Below, piece after piece: positions 36,468 through 47,151 of a stretch of DNA of 64,000 bases (positions are counted from its first letter, which is position 1; every line of letters begins with the position of its first letter). Both the position numbers and the translations under genes were made by a program. This DNA comes from Isoetes taiwanensis (taxonomy: Eukaryota > Streptophyta > Lycopodiopsida > Isoetales > Isoetaceae), in the NCBI GenBank assembly GCA_021234155.1, contig JAJEKV010000001.1, positions 35,393,595 through 35,457,594 on the forward strand, read 5' to 3'. The notes under the pieces are model-generated. The model saw nothing but the letters and a program-made list of their open reading frames with translations. It had not been told where the DNA came from and did no database searches.

Positions 36468-39400
36468 GATTTCAATCCTCTTGAATGCCTTGATCTGATA
36501 AACAAGGCGGTTTTAACAAATGTCGCTAACAAATGTCTCTAGAAACACATGCTACATAGAAATGGCAGTTTCAACTAGGCAGTTTAATCCTTTTAAATGT
36601 CGGTGATCTGATAAATGTCTCAACAAATGGCGCTAATCTGATAAACAAGGGGGTTTCAACAAAGGAAAAAAAAAAGGTATGCTTTTAATGGACCACTCAC
36701 ATGATAGGTTTTTGGCTCAGTACTGAGACAACACGGAGGACAATTTTAGCTGCCTAGAAATTTAGGTTCAGCATCGCGCCGTGGACGAGGCGACTTAGGC
36801 AGCACGGAATCAGTTGCTCCAACGGATGTGCCAGACCAAAATTTTTGTTCACATGACTTTTGCCTTCGCAGTATATTCTTCCTTGTGCTACTTTGCCAAT
36901 TCAGAGAATCGAAATTCAGAGATATTTAGATATCTCTGTGAATTCAGCTCTTCAACTGTTGCAAAGTTTTAAAATTTAGAGATATTCGGAGATTTTTGAA
37001 TTCAGCTCTTCAACTGTTACAGAGTTTCAAAATTCAGAGGAATCGGGCTTGGTACTTTTGCTGAGTCTAGAAATTGAAGATAGTCTTCTGCCGAGTTTGG
37101 AAATCAGGCCTGATACTTTTGTCGAGTCTGAAAATTAGAGATACTTTTGACGAATTTGGAGATTGAACAGATAGGGATTCAACTATCTTTATTGCCCTGT
37201 TGCGTTGTACAGCGGGGTGAAAGCAGCATCGAAAAATTCTATGGAAGAGAATAGAATTAGGCATGTAAATGCCTGCTGACCCATTGGATTCAGCGCGTGG
37301 CAGCAATAGCTCAGTCCCCGCAAGAAATCTTTTGCATGTAAGTCCCACATAAATCTATGTATTTTCTTTTGTTAGGCTGTGCTCAAGCAAGCTCGGACAA
37401 GGTGGATTTGGGTCTATATGTAAAGGAATTCTTCCAAATGGATGTGATTACCTGCATGAGACTTTTCATCTATGAAAAGATTGTTGTTTGGACGCAACAG
37501 ATTTGAGGATGTGGACAAGCTCCAACATAGTTCTCAAACAAGCTTCAAGTGCACAAGCTCCAACATAGTTCTCAAAAACCGGCAGTTCACATAATCCGGC
37601 TAGAAACTCCAGAGCAAGCAGTCAAAGGAATTGCCTGATAGAATTCACCAATACCATGCAAATAGTTTCAGAGTTCCAACTCGGTTACGCCTCTCTTATA
37701 AAGTGTCACTTGAAATTGATCTGTATAAGTCTGAATACGGAATCAGGAATCAATCTTGCAATTGAGTTCAGCCCAAACACCACACTACAGGTTTCGGTTG
37801 TTGCACCTCCATAGCCTCAAATCTGTTACGCCCAAACAGCAATCCGCAATCGGATTCATCTGTTGCAATCAAATTCGTGAGGACTTATGGATGCCACAGT
37901 CTCCTCGTTCAATCCGACCAACTGCTTAATCAATCTGTCTGTGCGCTGGACAGTAAGTAAATACTAATCCATTATCAGATTTGTTCCCCTTTGCTTGCTT
38001 TTTATTTTATTTTTTCCAACAACATTCTTGCCACGTCAAACCAAGAAATGCAACCAACAAATGTTGGATCAATATATTTCTAGCCGTAATCAGCTACTAA
38101 ATGAACCCTGCAATTCCCGAGCTTTACTTTGATTCCAAATATATGCATGATTTCATTAATTGGAGAGAATAACACAACTTTGAGAATTTTGACCTAAGCT
38201 GATCTCATTAATGGGCCATTCACATGAGAAACTTTTTTGCCAGCACTGAAACAGCGCTGGGCCGTTTGTCAGCTGCTGAGAAAATTAGATTCAGACGGCG
38301 CGCGAGCTGAGCCAGAAATTTGTGCCCAGCTGAGGCAGTGCTTAATCAGTAGGGCGAATTCAGCAGACCAAAATTTGCAACCACATGAGGCCCAAAACAA
38401 GCCTGAATCTAGATTGCTGAACCCCAAATTCTGTGAAAATCGAGAATAAAATCTAGAAACAACGAATCCTTTCAAGCACCTAAGCACGAATACCTTTCTA
38501 CTGTGCTGTTTTTTCTCTAAGCCCGGCCCCTTACCATTCGTTTAGCTTGAATCAAAGCCCAAGTCTGCAGATTCGTGCCCTGATCTTGCCGGACTTCTGC
38601 CCTGGTTTTGCCCAGTTTGCCTCGAATCCAAGAATTTGTGCCGTGATCATGCTCTTTTTGCCTGGAATCAAAAGTCCATCATTCTTCTTCAATCGAATTT
38701 GCTTGCCTTCTGTTTTGCACGTTTGCTCACAAATTTGTTGACAAAGCCATCAGTTCAAAGAAGAACACCAGCAAACCCTTGCTATGGAATTCCAGAAAAG
38801 CAAAGGTAATGGAATTGAAGAAATATGGAATTCTAGAAAATCAAAGGTAGTTTGGTTCATGCTAATCCAACAATAGATGAAAATCTGGAAGAAAAACTTT
38901 GAGGGCTGGAGTAGCTTAGACGGAAGAGCTTTGAGGTCATGTCACGATTCCGGCGAATCCACGGGGTATCATGGGTGTGGTCTGCGTTTGTATACCTAGC
39001 TGATTCTTAATATTTCATGGCTGAAAGGCGATACCACGTCATGAGTTCAAGCAACTGCTGAAAAATTTCCTACACATGGTCAGCAGCATGTGAATGGCTG
39101 CGGGGTTCAAGCGTTCAGTGCAGGACAGCAGGGGTTCAGCCCCCGCAGAAATCAGGCGCCATGTGATCGCTACATAAGCTGAAGTATTTTCTCCTACTTC
39201 TAAAGCTATAGTATCCACCAAAATTATTGATTGCCAACCACCAAAATTATTGATGGTACATACATACAAAATTATTATGTACATGATACTCATATGTTAT
39301 CTCAATAATTTTATCGGTATAAATACAACTGTACTTGAGTGCACGATGGGATTCATTTGCAATGTCTGCTTAAAGAGCTCTGCACCTTCGAGATAATCAT

Positions 39401-40098
39401 GGTCGCCTTCGTGGTCATGACACGTGACTGCACTAAATATTGTATGCTATAAGTGTATCCAGCATTTATTCAGCAATATATAATGTAATAATGTATAAGA
39501 GCTCTTGTGGTATGATGAAAAATGCAGAGCATAATGAAAAGTAACTAATTTATCGTACCTGGACAGCGTAAACTCTCTTGGTTTTGATGCGATCATGGAT
39601 AAGTGCATGATAGGAACCACCTAGAGTCTATGGCCATTATGGAGGATAAGCCACCTCCTACGCCGAGGGTGACGAAAGGTGTAGGCATTAGACATGCATT
39701 CATTTTAGGCATGATAGGACACATCTCCACGGCCATTATGGGGGAAGCATCCTCCTCCTATGCTGGGGAAATGTTGCATTCATGTAGGTTAAATTAAAAA
39801 TAAAAGGGGGTGGAGAAGTAATGGCAACAAATGAATGGGAGCACATCACGACATGAATAGGAGATTTTGTCTTAATTTGTGGCTTTTAAATACATTATTA
39901 TGTTATTATAATGCAAGACTTGTTAAGGCTATACAATTTTGTATGGATGTGAATATAGCCTTTATATTTATCGATATAATTAAATATCATAAGTTATTTT
40001 CATAATAAATTCTAAGTGTTAACTTAAATACTGTTATTGTTGAATAATGTTTGTTCAGGTTCGTTCACCTCATGTAATGCCGAAGACAACATTATCCT

Positions 40099-41588
40099 AA
40101 GGGGGAGAGGATGTGACGTTCCCCCAGAATATACGATATAAATATGTATATACTAGGCCCACGTCACTATACAAATCTACATTAGTAGAACTTGTATGCA
40201 CCAAGTGTGGGGGCATGGCCAAGTTATTTACATAACTTAGCCAACCTTAGGAGGTGACCCATTTCCACGTGGCTTCACTCTATAGGGGACCTACCACATG
40301 GACGTGCCCTATTGGAGCCAAGTGGCTCTCATGTAAACCCTAACACATAAAAGGCCAAACCCTAAACCTAGACTACTTTTGGCTCCACCAACTTCTGATC
40401 TACCAATTCGTGCCCATTGCTCTGATTTGAGGATCGTCTTCGACAACCGAAGTTGCAATAGCAGTCCGAAAGTGTAGCAGGGGAGGGTCATCTACTCGAA
40501 CCACCTGCTAAATATGGAGAACCAGGGAGTCGGCGGCAGCTTATCAGGAGCAGGTACTTCGAGTAGACTCCAAGGAGTTGCATATTGTGTCCTAGTAGAG
40601 TCATTCTAGAACCTATAGTTCTAAGCATGAACCCTAATCAATGAACCCTAACTATAAGTTAGATGTACGTGATTAGGACCAGTTGTTATTCTTGTTATTT
40701 ATCATGTTATGTTGATATATGATGATGGTTGATCTTATGTTTGCACCTCTTGTGTATTGGGAAGGGGGGTAGAGACCTAGTAGCCATTATTTAGATGATG
40801 CTCCTAGTTTGGACCCATTAGTTCCCATTATTATGCAGCCTATGTATAGAGCCCACCTGGCTACGGAGGCTATGGAGTGACTGAGCACCACACAACAGGG
40901 TCAGTGGCAAAGTGGAGGGAGGACCCTGCTGAGCGCGGCTACTAAGGTCCCATAGCAGGCTAGGCTCATAGTCGGTCACTTCGTGTGGACCGGGTATGGG
41001 CCCGACACTTCCTGGGTCAATGGTGTGGCCCTGACTCTCAAGAGTTGCAAATGTCGGCTGGCTCTTGTTTTGGGGAGTTCAGTCAGGTACGGACGTGTGT
41101 CGCCACGATCCTCTAGCTGCCCATGGAGCCACTGCACTTTGGAAGGGGGAGATGCAACCCTTCCTACCTCATCGGACTGGGGAGATGCAACCCGGAGTAG
41201 TCTCATTATGGGATTACGTCTCTGGCAGGTTAGAGTCACGACAGAGCCTGATTTAGTCTATCTGCAAAGTATGCACAGGAGGGGTGGATGGAGTGGTCGA
41301 CCCTAGCCATTGTCCATTGCCAGCCCAAGTCATTGCCATAACTCGGTCTGTTCTATCTGGAGGCCCCCAGCTGTCAGTCGACTTCCCCTTGAGTCCGAGC
41401 CCTGGCCTAGGAGCCTCTATTTGATGTATTCGATGTATTTGATGTATTGTTATATTCGGTGACATGGATGGATGGATTATCACTACCCTACGGGGTAGTT
41501 TATTGTTGTTACGTTAGTGCTAGTGCTTATGTTTATAAGTTTTGCTTCCGCTGATATAGGGACCCCTAGAGGACGGGACGAAATGACA
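40099..41588 (+). mobile_element. Ty3/gypsy-type polypurine tract and 3' (or solo) LTR, copy 1
   Basis: AAGGGGGAGAGGA (40,099-40,111) is a textbook polypurine tract, directly followed by TGTGACG, a common plant gypsy LTR start. The sequence just before reads EDNIILRGRG in one frame, like the tail of a pol polyprotein. A TATA-like CATAAAAGG lies near 40,347. The end is placed at ATGACA (41,588), giving about 1.48 kb; the end call is tentative because no 5' LTR is present for comparison. Confidence 0.6.
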
Positions 41589-42762
41589 CCTCTGTGTCCT
41601 CTACTCGATAGTATAGCCACACTAGATGCGAGTTAGATAGAGGGCCCATACGACGGGTAGCCGTTGGGTGGGGAAGGTCCTTCGTTGTATATTGCGCGCT
41701 GCCGTATATAGCGCAAGGAGCGCCACACAGAGGTGAACTCGTTCCACTGAAAAGAATCGCGTCTGCATTTCTGTTGCCATTTAGAACGTAAATGAGCAGC
41801 TATGGGCTATCATTATAACTGAAAGTTGTTTTTGAAGATCACAATGGCGATCCCCTTTAGCTGAAATAAATTACAAGTGCGAATTTCTAGACCACTTAGA
41901 TCTTAAATGAGAAGCGTGTGTTCTATATTTCTCGCTTGGTTTGAAAGACATGATATAGCTATAGCAGATTGCCTAGGCGATTTGCTAAAATTAAAAGTCC
42001 ACTTAATTCTTAAAATCACCACCGTGATTCCGCGGACTTGATATCGTATATTTTGATACTCTTGGAGGTGTCTTCAGAGCTTACTCTTCAAATAAAAGGT
42101 GTGGTGGAGGACAAGAAAGTGGTGGTGGGCAAGTGTAAGGTGGTGGGAAAAATCAAGATAATTACTTGGCAGGTCCCTAATAAGGAAGGATATCCTCCAT
42201 TTGACAAGTATTTGCTAGTTGATGAGTCAGGTTGGTCAAGTTGATGCTTAACAATAAGGATGTCTAGAAGCAAGCAATGCAGATGGCTTGTGCTTTACCT
42301 TCTTCAACTTTCTACAGGTCCCATACTCTAGAGCAGAAGGATATACATCAAGACGTTGATATTGGTGTGGAAGTGCTCACTAGTAAGCATGTGCCCAAGG
42401 TTTCTCTCTTGCATATTGGGAAGAATAATCACTCGATCCTTTAGCATGATCATGGTTCGAGAGCTCCAGGTCATTTTTCCATTGAGCTTTGGCAGGGTGC
42501 CATTGGTTCTCTCACTTATGTATTGAAGACACTAGAAGACTCAACTGAAGATGATTGGGACCATCTACAGGATACAGCTAGAACGACATGTACATGCAGT
42601 TCTTTGATTCTAGAGTTTGAGGCTTTGAAGACCACGTGTACCAATATCACATGCAACCCATACGATATGTCTACTGAAGAGGCTTGAATCTTCAGCTTGA
42701 TAATTGTTCTGGCCTGAACAACAATAGATGTGTGCTCATACTTTCTCTATCATGTATGGCAA
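41589..42762. other. Unassigned part of duplication copy 1
   Basis: A 68-codon plus frame at 42,038-42,244 and following blocks look weakly coding-like but no family is recognised. The equivalent in copy 2 is 52,260-53,433. Confidence 0.35.
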
Positions 42763-42834
42763 GGTATATATGATGAGATGCAATTAGGGTTCATGAGGGT
42801 TGGGTATACATATGATGATAAAGATGCCCTATAA
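42763..42834 (+). pseudogene. Short transposase-like fragment (GHTHDDID-type motif), copy 1
   Basis: The frame reads YDEMQLGFMRVGYTYDDKDA before a TAA. Transposase-like proteins with a QVGF..VGHTHEDIDA core are common in eukaryotic genomes. The two His-to-Tyr differences would each need one C-to-T change. It is only 24 codons, so the assignment is tentative. Confidence 0.3.
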
Positions 42835-43979
42835 GGTGATTTGCACGAAGTTTCTATTGCAAATTGTTTGACACATAATTTGTTGTGTTGGTTCAAGGGA
42901 TGAAGCAATCATTACGGGTCTATTCTGTTATGCCCCTTAGTGCCATTGCATTCCTTAGTCTTTGCCTTCCATTCCTTCCTTTGGCAGTTCACAAACTCAT
43001 AAAGTTGGAAGTGCATTCTTTAACCTTTGTCCATTTCCTCCCTTGTCAGTTCACAAACTCATAAAGTTAGTGCCCACAACAGAACAAAATGCAACCAATA
43101 GGCAAAAAGTCTTAGAAATTGGCTTTTCAATGCAACGGAAAAAAAAAACAGATGGGCCCAATCCAGTCGTCTTGTGCAATCGGAACGCGATACGTGTCAC
43201 CTCTTCTATTCTTGAAAGCAACGCGATAGTTTTAATGTCATTCCCGCTGTTTTTACGCATCTTTCTGTTTTGTTTATGACACTTTTTGTTTTTCTTACCT
43301 GTGTTCTGGTGGCAGCAAGCCACGTGGCACAGCTGAAATGGCCCAATCGTTTCTTCCATTAGGGCAAAGGCTTCACGGGCAAATTTCTAGGCGGTCAAGG
43401 CAGACTCAGCGTTCCGCACGTCAGCCACCCTTTGCGGCCAAAAAATTGCCTACAGGTCCTTTCTCTTATACAAATTCGCAAAAAGCAATATATAAGAATA
43501 ATGCTTACTCAATTTTGTCTTATGAGTGAATAATGTTTAATCAACTTTTGTCGCCTTGACCAGCCAGAAAGGGATTTTCTCTTATACAAATTCGCAAAAT
43601 CAATATATAAGAATAATGCTTTCTGGATAATGTTTAATCAACTTTTGTCTTGGATGATGTTTACTCAATTTTTGCCTTCAGTGCAATTTTGCTTATATGT
43701 CGTGCATATGCACCCCCTCAACCATGCTTTTAGAATGTAAGCCCTTCATTTTGATCTCTCAGCCCATCAACCCTACTCGATGACAAGGACAATAATGGGC
43801 AACAAATTGAAAGTGACACCATGCATGTAGTACAATGATATCCCACATGCTCTCCTAGGAAAACAAAGATCCTCTGTATTTGCTCATTATACATAGCATT
43901 TTTGCTTCTAGAATATACATTTGACTTGCTATCATTAATATTTGCCATGCATTTAGTATTTGCTTTGTGACATTGGCAA
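42835..43979. other. Unassigned part of duplication copy 1
   Basis: GTTCACAAACTCATAAAGTT occurs twice (about 42,987 and 43,048), and CTTATACAAATTCGCAAAA with AATATATAAGAATAATGCTT occurs twice (about 43,463 and 43,580). No gene is supported. The equivalent in copy 2 is 53,506-54,648. Confidence 0.4.
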
Positions 43980-44900
43980 CTACTCGCATTTGATTGCCCT
44001 GTAAATGTGGTGGACAAATAACAGTGATGCTTTATATCCAACTGCTCCAAGCATTAAGAAAAATCCATAATAGACACATCCCATGTAACCAAAGAAGAAT
44101 GACGTCTGCATCAAACCTGTCATAGGATCTGGCATGATAATAATAGAGACAGGTAAACAAATAAGCCAGTCGAACCACCACAAAATACAGACCTGTGAGT
44201 AAAATGGAAAATTAAATTTCTCAAATGCTTCGAATAAAAAGATGTAGCGAGAGTATAAAAATACTAACCGACACCACCAGAAATAATCTTCAACAGCCAA
44301 TTGAAAATAAGTGAGTGCAATGGTGATGAAGGCGGTAACTATCATGAGAATTATAAAAAGAGTAGCCATAACATGATAAAAGATTTACCCAGTTTTCGCC
44401 ACCCATCTGCCTATAAACATGAGCAGAAACATATCCTGATATGCTAGAGGTAAGTGCATATATGACATGTTGTATTCAATGCTCCTCTGTTATATGGCTA
44501 AAATATACCCACCAGCGAAAGGCCAAAGATGCACAGGACAAGAACAAGAAGTTGTGTCCCACTTCCAATAACTGCAGCAAACATGTTGCACAAAAGAAAG
44601 GATCTGTAATTCTGATATTAGAACAAAATACTAGCTCGGAGGTGTGATTTACAACCAACAAGTGATTTAAATGAAACCATTGGCTCGTTAAATTACCCGT
44701 TTTTGCCATCCATACGCCTATAAACATGGCGAAACATATCACGATATGCAGTGGTAAGTGCATATATGACAAGACATGTTGTATTCAATGCTCCTCCTGT
44801 TATATGGCTAAAATATACCCACCAATGAAAGGCCAAAGATGCGGGACAAGATCAGAAGTTGTGTCCCACTTCCAATAAGCTGCGGTGAACATAAAGGATC
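43980..44900 (-). pseudogene. TM9SF (EMP70/nonaspanin) C-terminal gene fragment, copy 1
   Basis: TM9SF proteins are nine-span Golgi/endosomal membrane proteins. The last exon (44,192-43,980) ends with MQTSFFFGYMGCVYYGFFLM, HHIYRAIKCE and TAG, the family C-terminus. Its start reads SVFCGGSTGLFVY after an acceptor TCACAG, with one frame slip. The exon before it carries [15 protein letters not shown] and ends at GTTAGT (44,268). Further upstream an earlier exon ([33 protein letters not shown]) is present twice in tandem units of ~300 bp (about 44,394-44,694 and 44,695-44,990). About 170 residues between that exon and the last two are missing. Introns are retained, so the source was genomic DNA, not mRNA. 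Confidence 0.82.
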
Positions 44901-45035
44901 ATGTTGTTCTGATATTAGAGCAGAATACTAGCTCGGGGGTGTGATTAACAACCAACAAGTGACTTAAATGAAACCATTGGCTCATTAAAATGTTTATGGC
45001 TGATAATAGAACACGATATTAACCCATCTAAACTT

Positions 45036-45104
45036 GTCCTCATAGGGAGAACCCTAGTCTCTAGATTGAAAGACAGAGCACCTAGCCAAGGCACCAACCT
45101 TAGA
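45036..45104 (-). repeat. tRNA-like / SINE-head sequence, copy 1 (damaged)
   Basis: The A-box-like TGGCTAGGTG is intact, but the B box is broken: GGGAGAACCC stands where copy 2 has GGGATTTGAACCC. See the copy 2 entry for the full structure. Confidence 0.4.
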
Positions 45105-45185
45105 CTTAATAAAAGAAAGCTAAGTGCCTTTTCAAAAAGGCAAAGACCAAAAAGGGAATTTACCTTTAAGGGCCTTTCAAGAGAC

Positions 45186-45468
45186 TATAAAAGAACATAC
45201 ATAGGGGGAACGAGATATGAAGAATCATCGCCATAGCCCTACCTCTCTTCCTCTATTGATTTTCCCCTTCTACTTCCAATTCTCCATAGCCAATCTGAGC
45301 GGGATAAATATTTCCTGCTCCAGGATAAAGACTTCCTGGTGAATCCGGTTGGGTGGATCGAGCTTCTCTTTCTAATTGGATTATTTTTTTAGTTCTTTGG
45401 TTTTTACAGGTGTTTTATCCGAGATCTAAAAGAGGTCTTATCAATTGGTACCAGAGCAAGGTTTGATC
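45186..45468 (+). mobile_element. Copia-like LTR end with tRNA-iMet primer site, copy 1
   Basis: TATAAAAG (45,186-45,193) begins a promoter-like region that ends TCTTATCA (CA at 45,442-45,443). After two bases comes TGGTACCAGAGC (45,446-45,457). The match to the complement of plant initiator tRNA continues for another ten bases (AAGGTTTGATC), with one base missing and two mismatches in all. The U3 start was not determined. No copia gag or pol follows; instead a spliced transposase gene starts 34 bp further on. Confidence 0.65.
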
Positions 45469-45490
45469 TTGAGTAACAAATTCCTGTGCT

Positions 45491-47151
45491 ATGGCTACTA
45501 ATCGCTTCAATATCTCAAAAAGTGACTATATGCAAGCTATGCATAACCCTGGCTTTGTGGCAGCTTGAATCGCTCTTCCTCCACCAGCTAGCCATGCTGA
45601 TTACCAGAGACAGCTAGAGCATCTAGAAATTGCATACCAATTCTTGCCCGATCCTGCGCAAACAAAAACTGCTATGAATGACTCTGTGCCACCTCCTCTG
45701 CCAAGCGGTCCTCCTTCTGAAATTCCTCCTCCACCTCCTGTCCAAGATTCTGATATTTCCGCCGATGCTGAAAATAACCCCAAGAAAGACAGATTGTGTA
45801 AGTGGCTTGAAAAGGTGGATATGCCTTACTTCCCTCCATAAGAAAAGTATTGAATACATACATCTGTAACACAGTGACACTGTGTGTGACCTGGACATAT
45901 TGAGTTTTGTATGTACATCTGGAATGCGTTGGAGTACATTTTCTACATATTTATATATATCATGTACATAATATGTACGATGTTGTGTTATAGTAGTTGA
46001 ATGTATATCAAATCATGGCTTTTTTTGCCATAGAACTAATGCAATGTACGCAACATTTTTGAATTAAGTAAGTAGTTTTAATTTATGTTTTACTCATGCA
46101 TGCAGCTTTTTTCCTTGCGAGTGAATTGTATGAGATGTTCAAAGATGAACATCTTGAAGTGAAGATTAGCGTCAGAATGTTCAAGCTGCTTAAGCCTACG
46201 TGTGTGAGAAGGTTGAAAGAGAGGAACACATGCTGTTGCGTGAAGTATGAACAAGATGAGTTATACAGAAAAGCATTTAGCGTCCTAAGGAGCAAATTTC
46301 ATGCCAATCGTACATGTTCTTGTGGTGTTTGCTTGCGTGATGAGAACAATGGCATCACGCCAAGCTCCTTCTAAAACATTTCAAAATGTTAGCGCTATGT
46401 GGAAGCTATGAAGTGCGTGACAAGGAAGGCGAAGAGTGGCATCGTGTCAAGGGAGGCGCCCGGAGCTATGGCACTAAAAATATTCAAATCTGTCCCTAAG
46501 GAGAAAGAGTGTGAGAGAATGAGAACATTGAATGGCAAGTTTACAAATGCATTGAGCGAACCTTCCAAAGCGACACTTCAAGGAGGCTGAAGCTTATTCT
46601 GAAAGCGGAGTCGGGTACATTGCTTGACAAGATGTTTCATCAGCTTACAAAGTTCACTATTCACAACTTTTCACAAGTTGGCGAGCAAACAATTCAAGAA
46701 ATCGGTGCAAAATTTGAGGGATGATTCTGTTTTGTCGATAATGGACTTTGAGAGAGAACTATACTTTGCGACCACTCAAAGGAGGTTCAGTCAGAGCATT
46801 GGAACAATGATGGGATAACTATTTTAGTGCATATAACCACAATGAAAGTCAATGAGCTGAAAAAAGCTGTTCATTGTAAGATGTTATGAAGCATGATGCT
46901 TTCTTTGTTCAGTTGCACTCAAGAAACACCATACTTGGATGCAAAAGGTTTGGCCACATCAAATACCATGTCATGTGGTCTGATGGGTGTGCTACTCAGT
47001 TTAAGTGTTCTCGAGCCTTTATTTGAATGTGGCTCAGTATTATGACAGGTATAGAATTAGGCTCCAGTGGAATTATTTTGGCTCATGCCATGGGAAAGGA
47101 GAACATGATGGGCGGTGCTTTGGAGAAAAGGTTCCTTGAAGGCGAGGAAAA
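45491..47151 (+). pseudogene. DDE-type transposase gene, copy 1, truncated at the duplication junction
   Basis: Exon 1 (45,491-45,797) starts at the first ATG after the primer site and encodes ~102 residues with a proline-rich part (SEIPPPPPVQ). It ends at a perfect donor GTAAGT (45,798). The acceptor TGCAG (to 46,105) opens exon 2 in the same frame: SFFLASELYEMFKDEH. A Cys-rich segment follows (RRLKERNTCCC, CSCGVC). The best catalytic-region motif in this copy is SDGCATQFK (46,979-47,005). The exon is cut at 47,151 before its C-terminal part. One TGA in exon 1 sits at a GCAGCTTGA site where the copies disagree, so it may be an error. The family (DFAENY, SDGC..QF, HGKG.HDG) occurs in eukaryotic mobile elements; I cannot name its superfamily. 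Confidence 0.65.

Larger units (their letters stand above)
36468..47151 (+). repeat. ~10.7-kb direct tandem duplication, copy 1
   Basis: The unit begins GATTTCAATCCTCTTGAATG and ends GGCGAGGAAA inside the transposase gene, joining directly to copy 2. Long stretches (for example 39,000-40,050 and 41,600-42,280) match copy 2 with only occasional substitutions. Between them are patches dense in differences at CAG/CTG. The first 3.6 kb (to 40,098) holds no recognisable gene, only degenerate AATTCAGAGATAT-type repeats near 36,905-37,040. Confidence 0.92.

Noticed and set aside
45798-45841. End of the proline-rich small protein at the TAA following PYFPP
   Set aside because: A perfect GTAAGT donor precedes it and splices in frame to the transposase exon, so the unspliced stop is less likely to be the true end.
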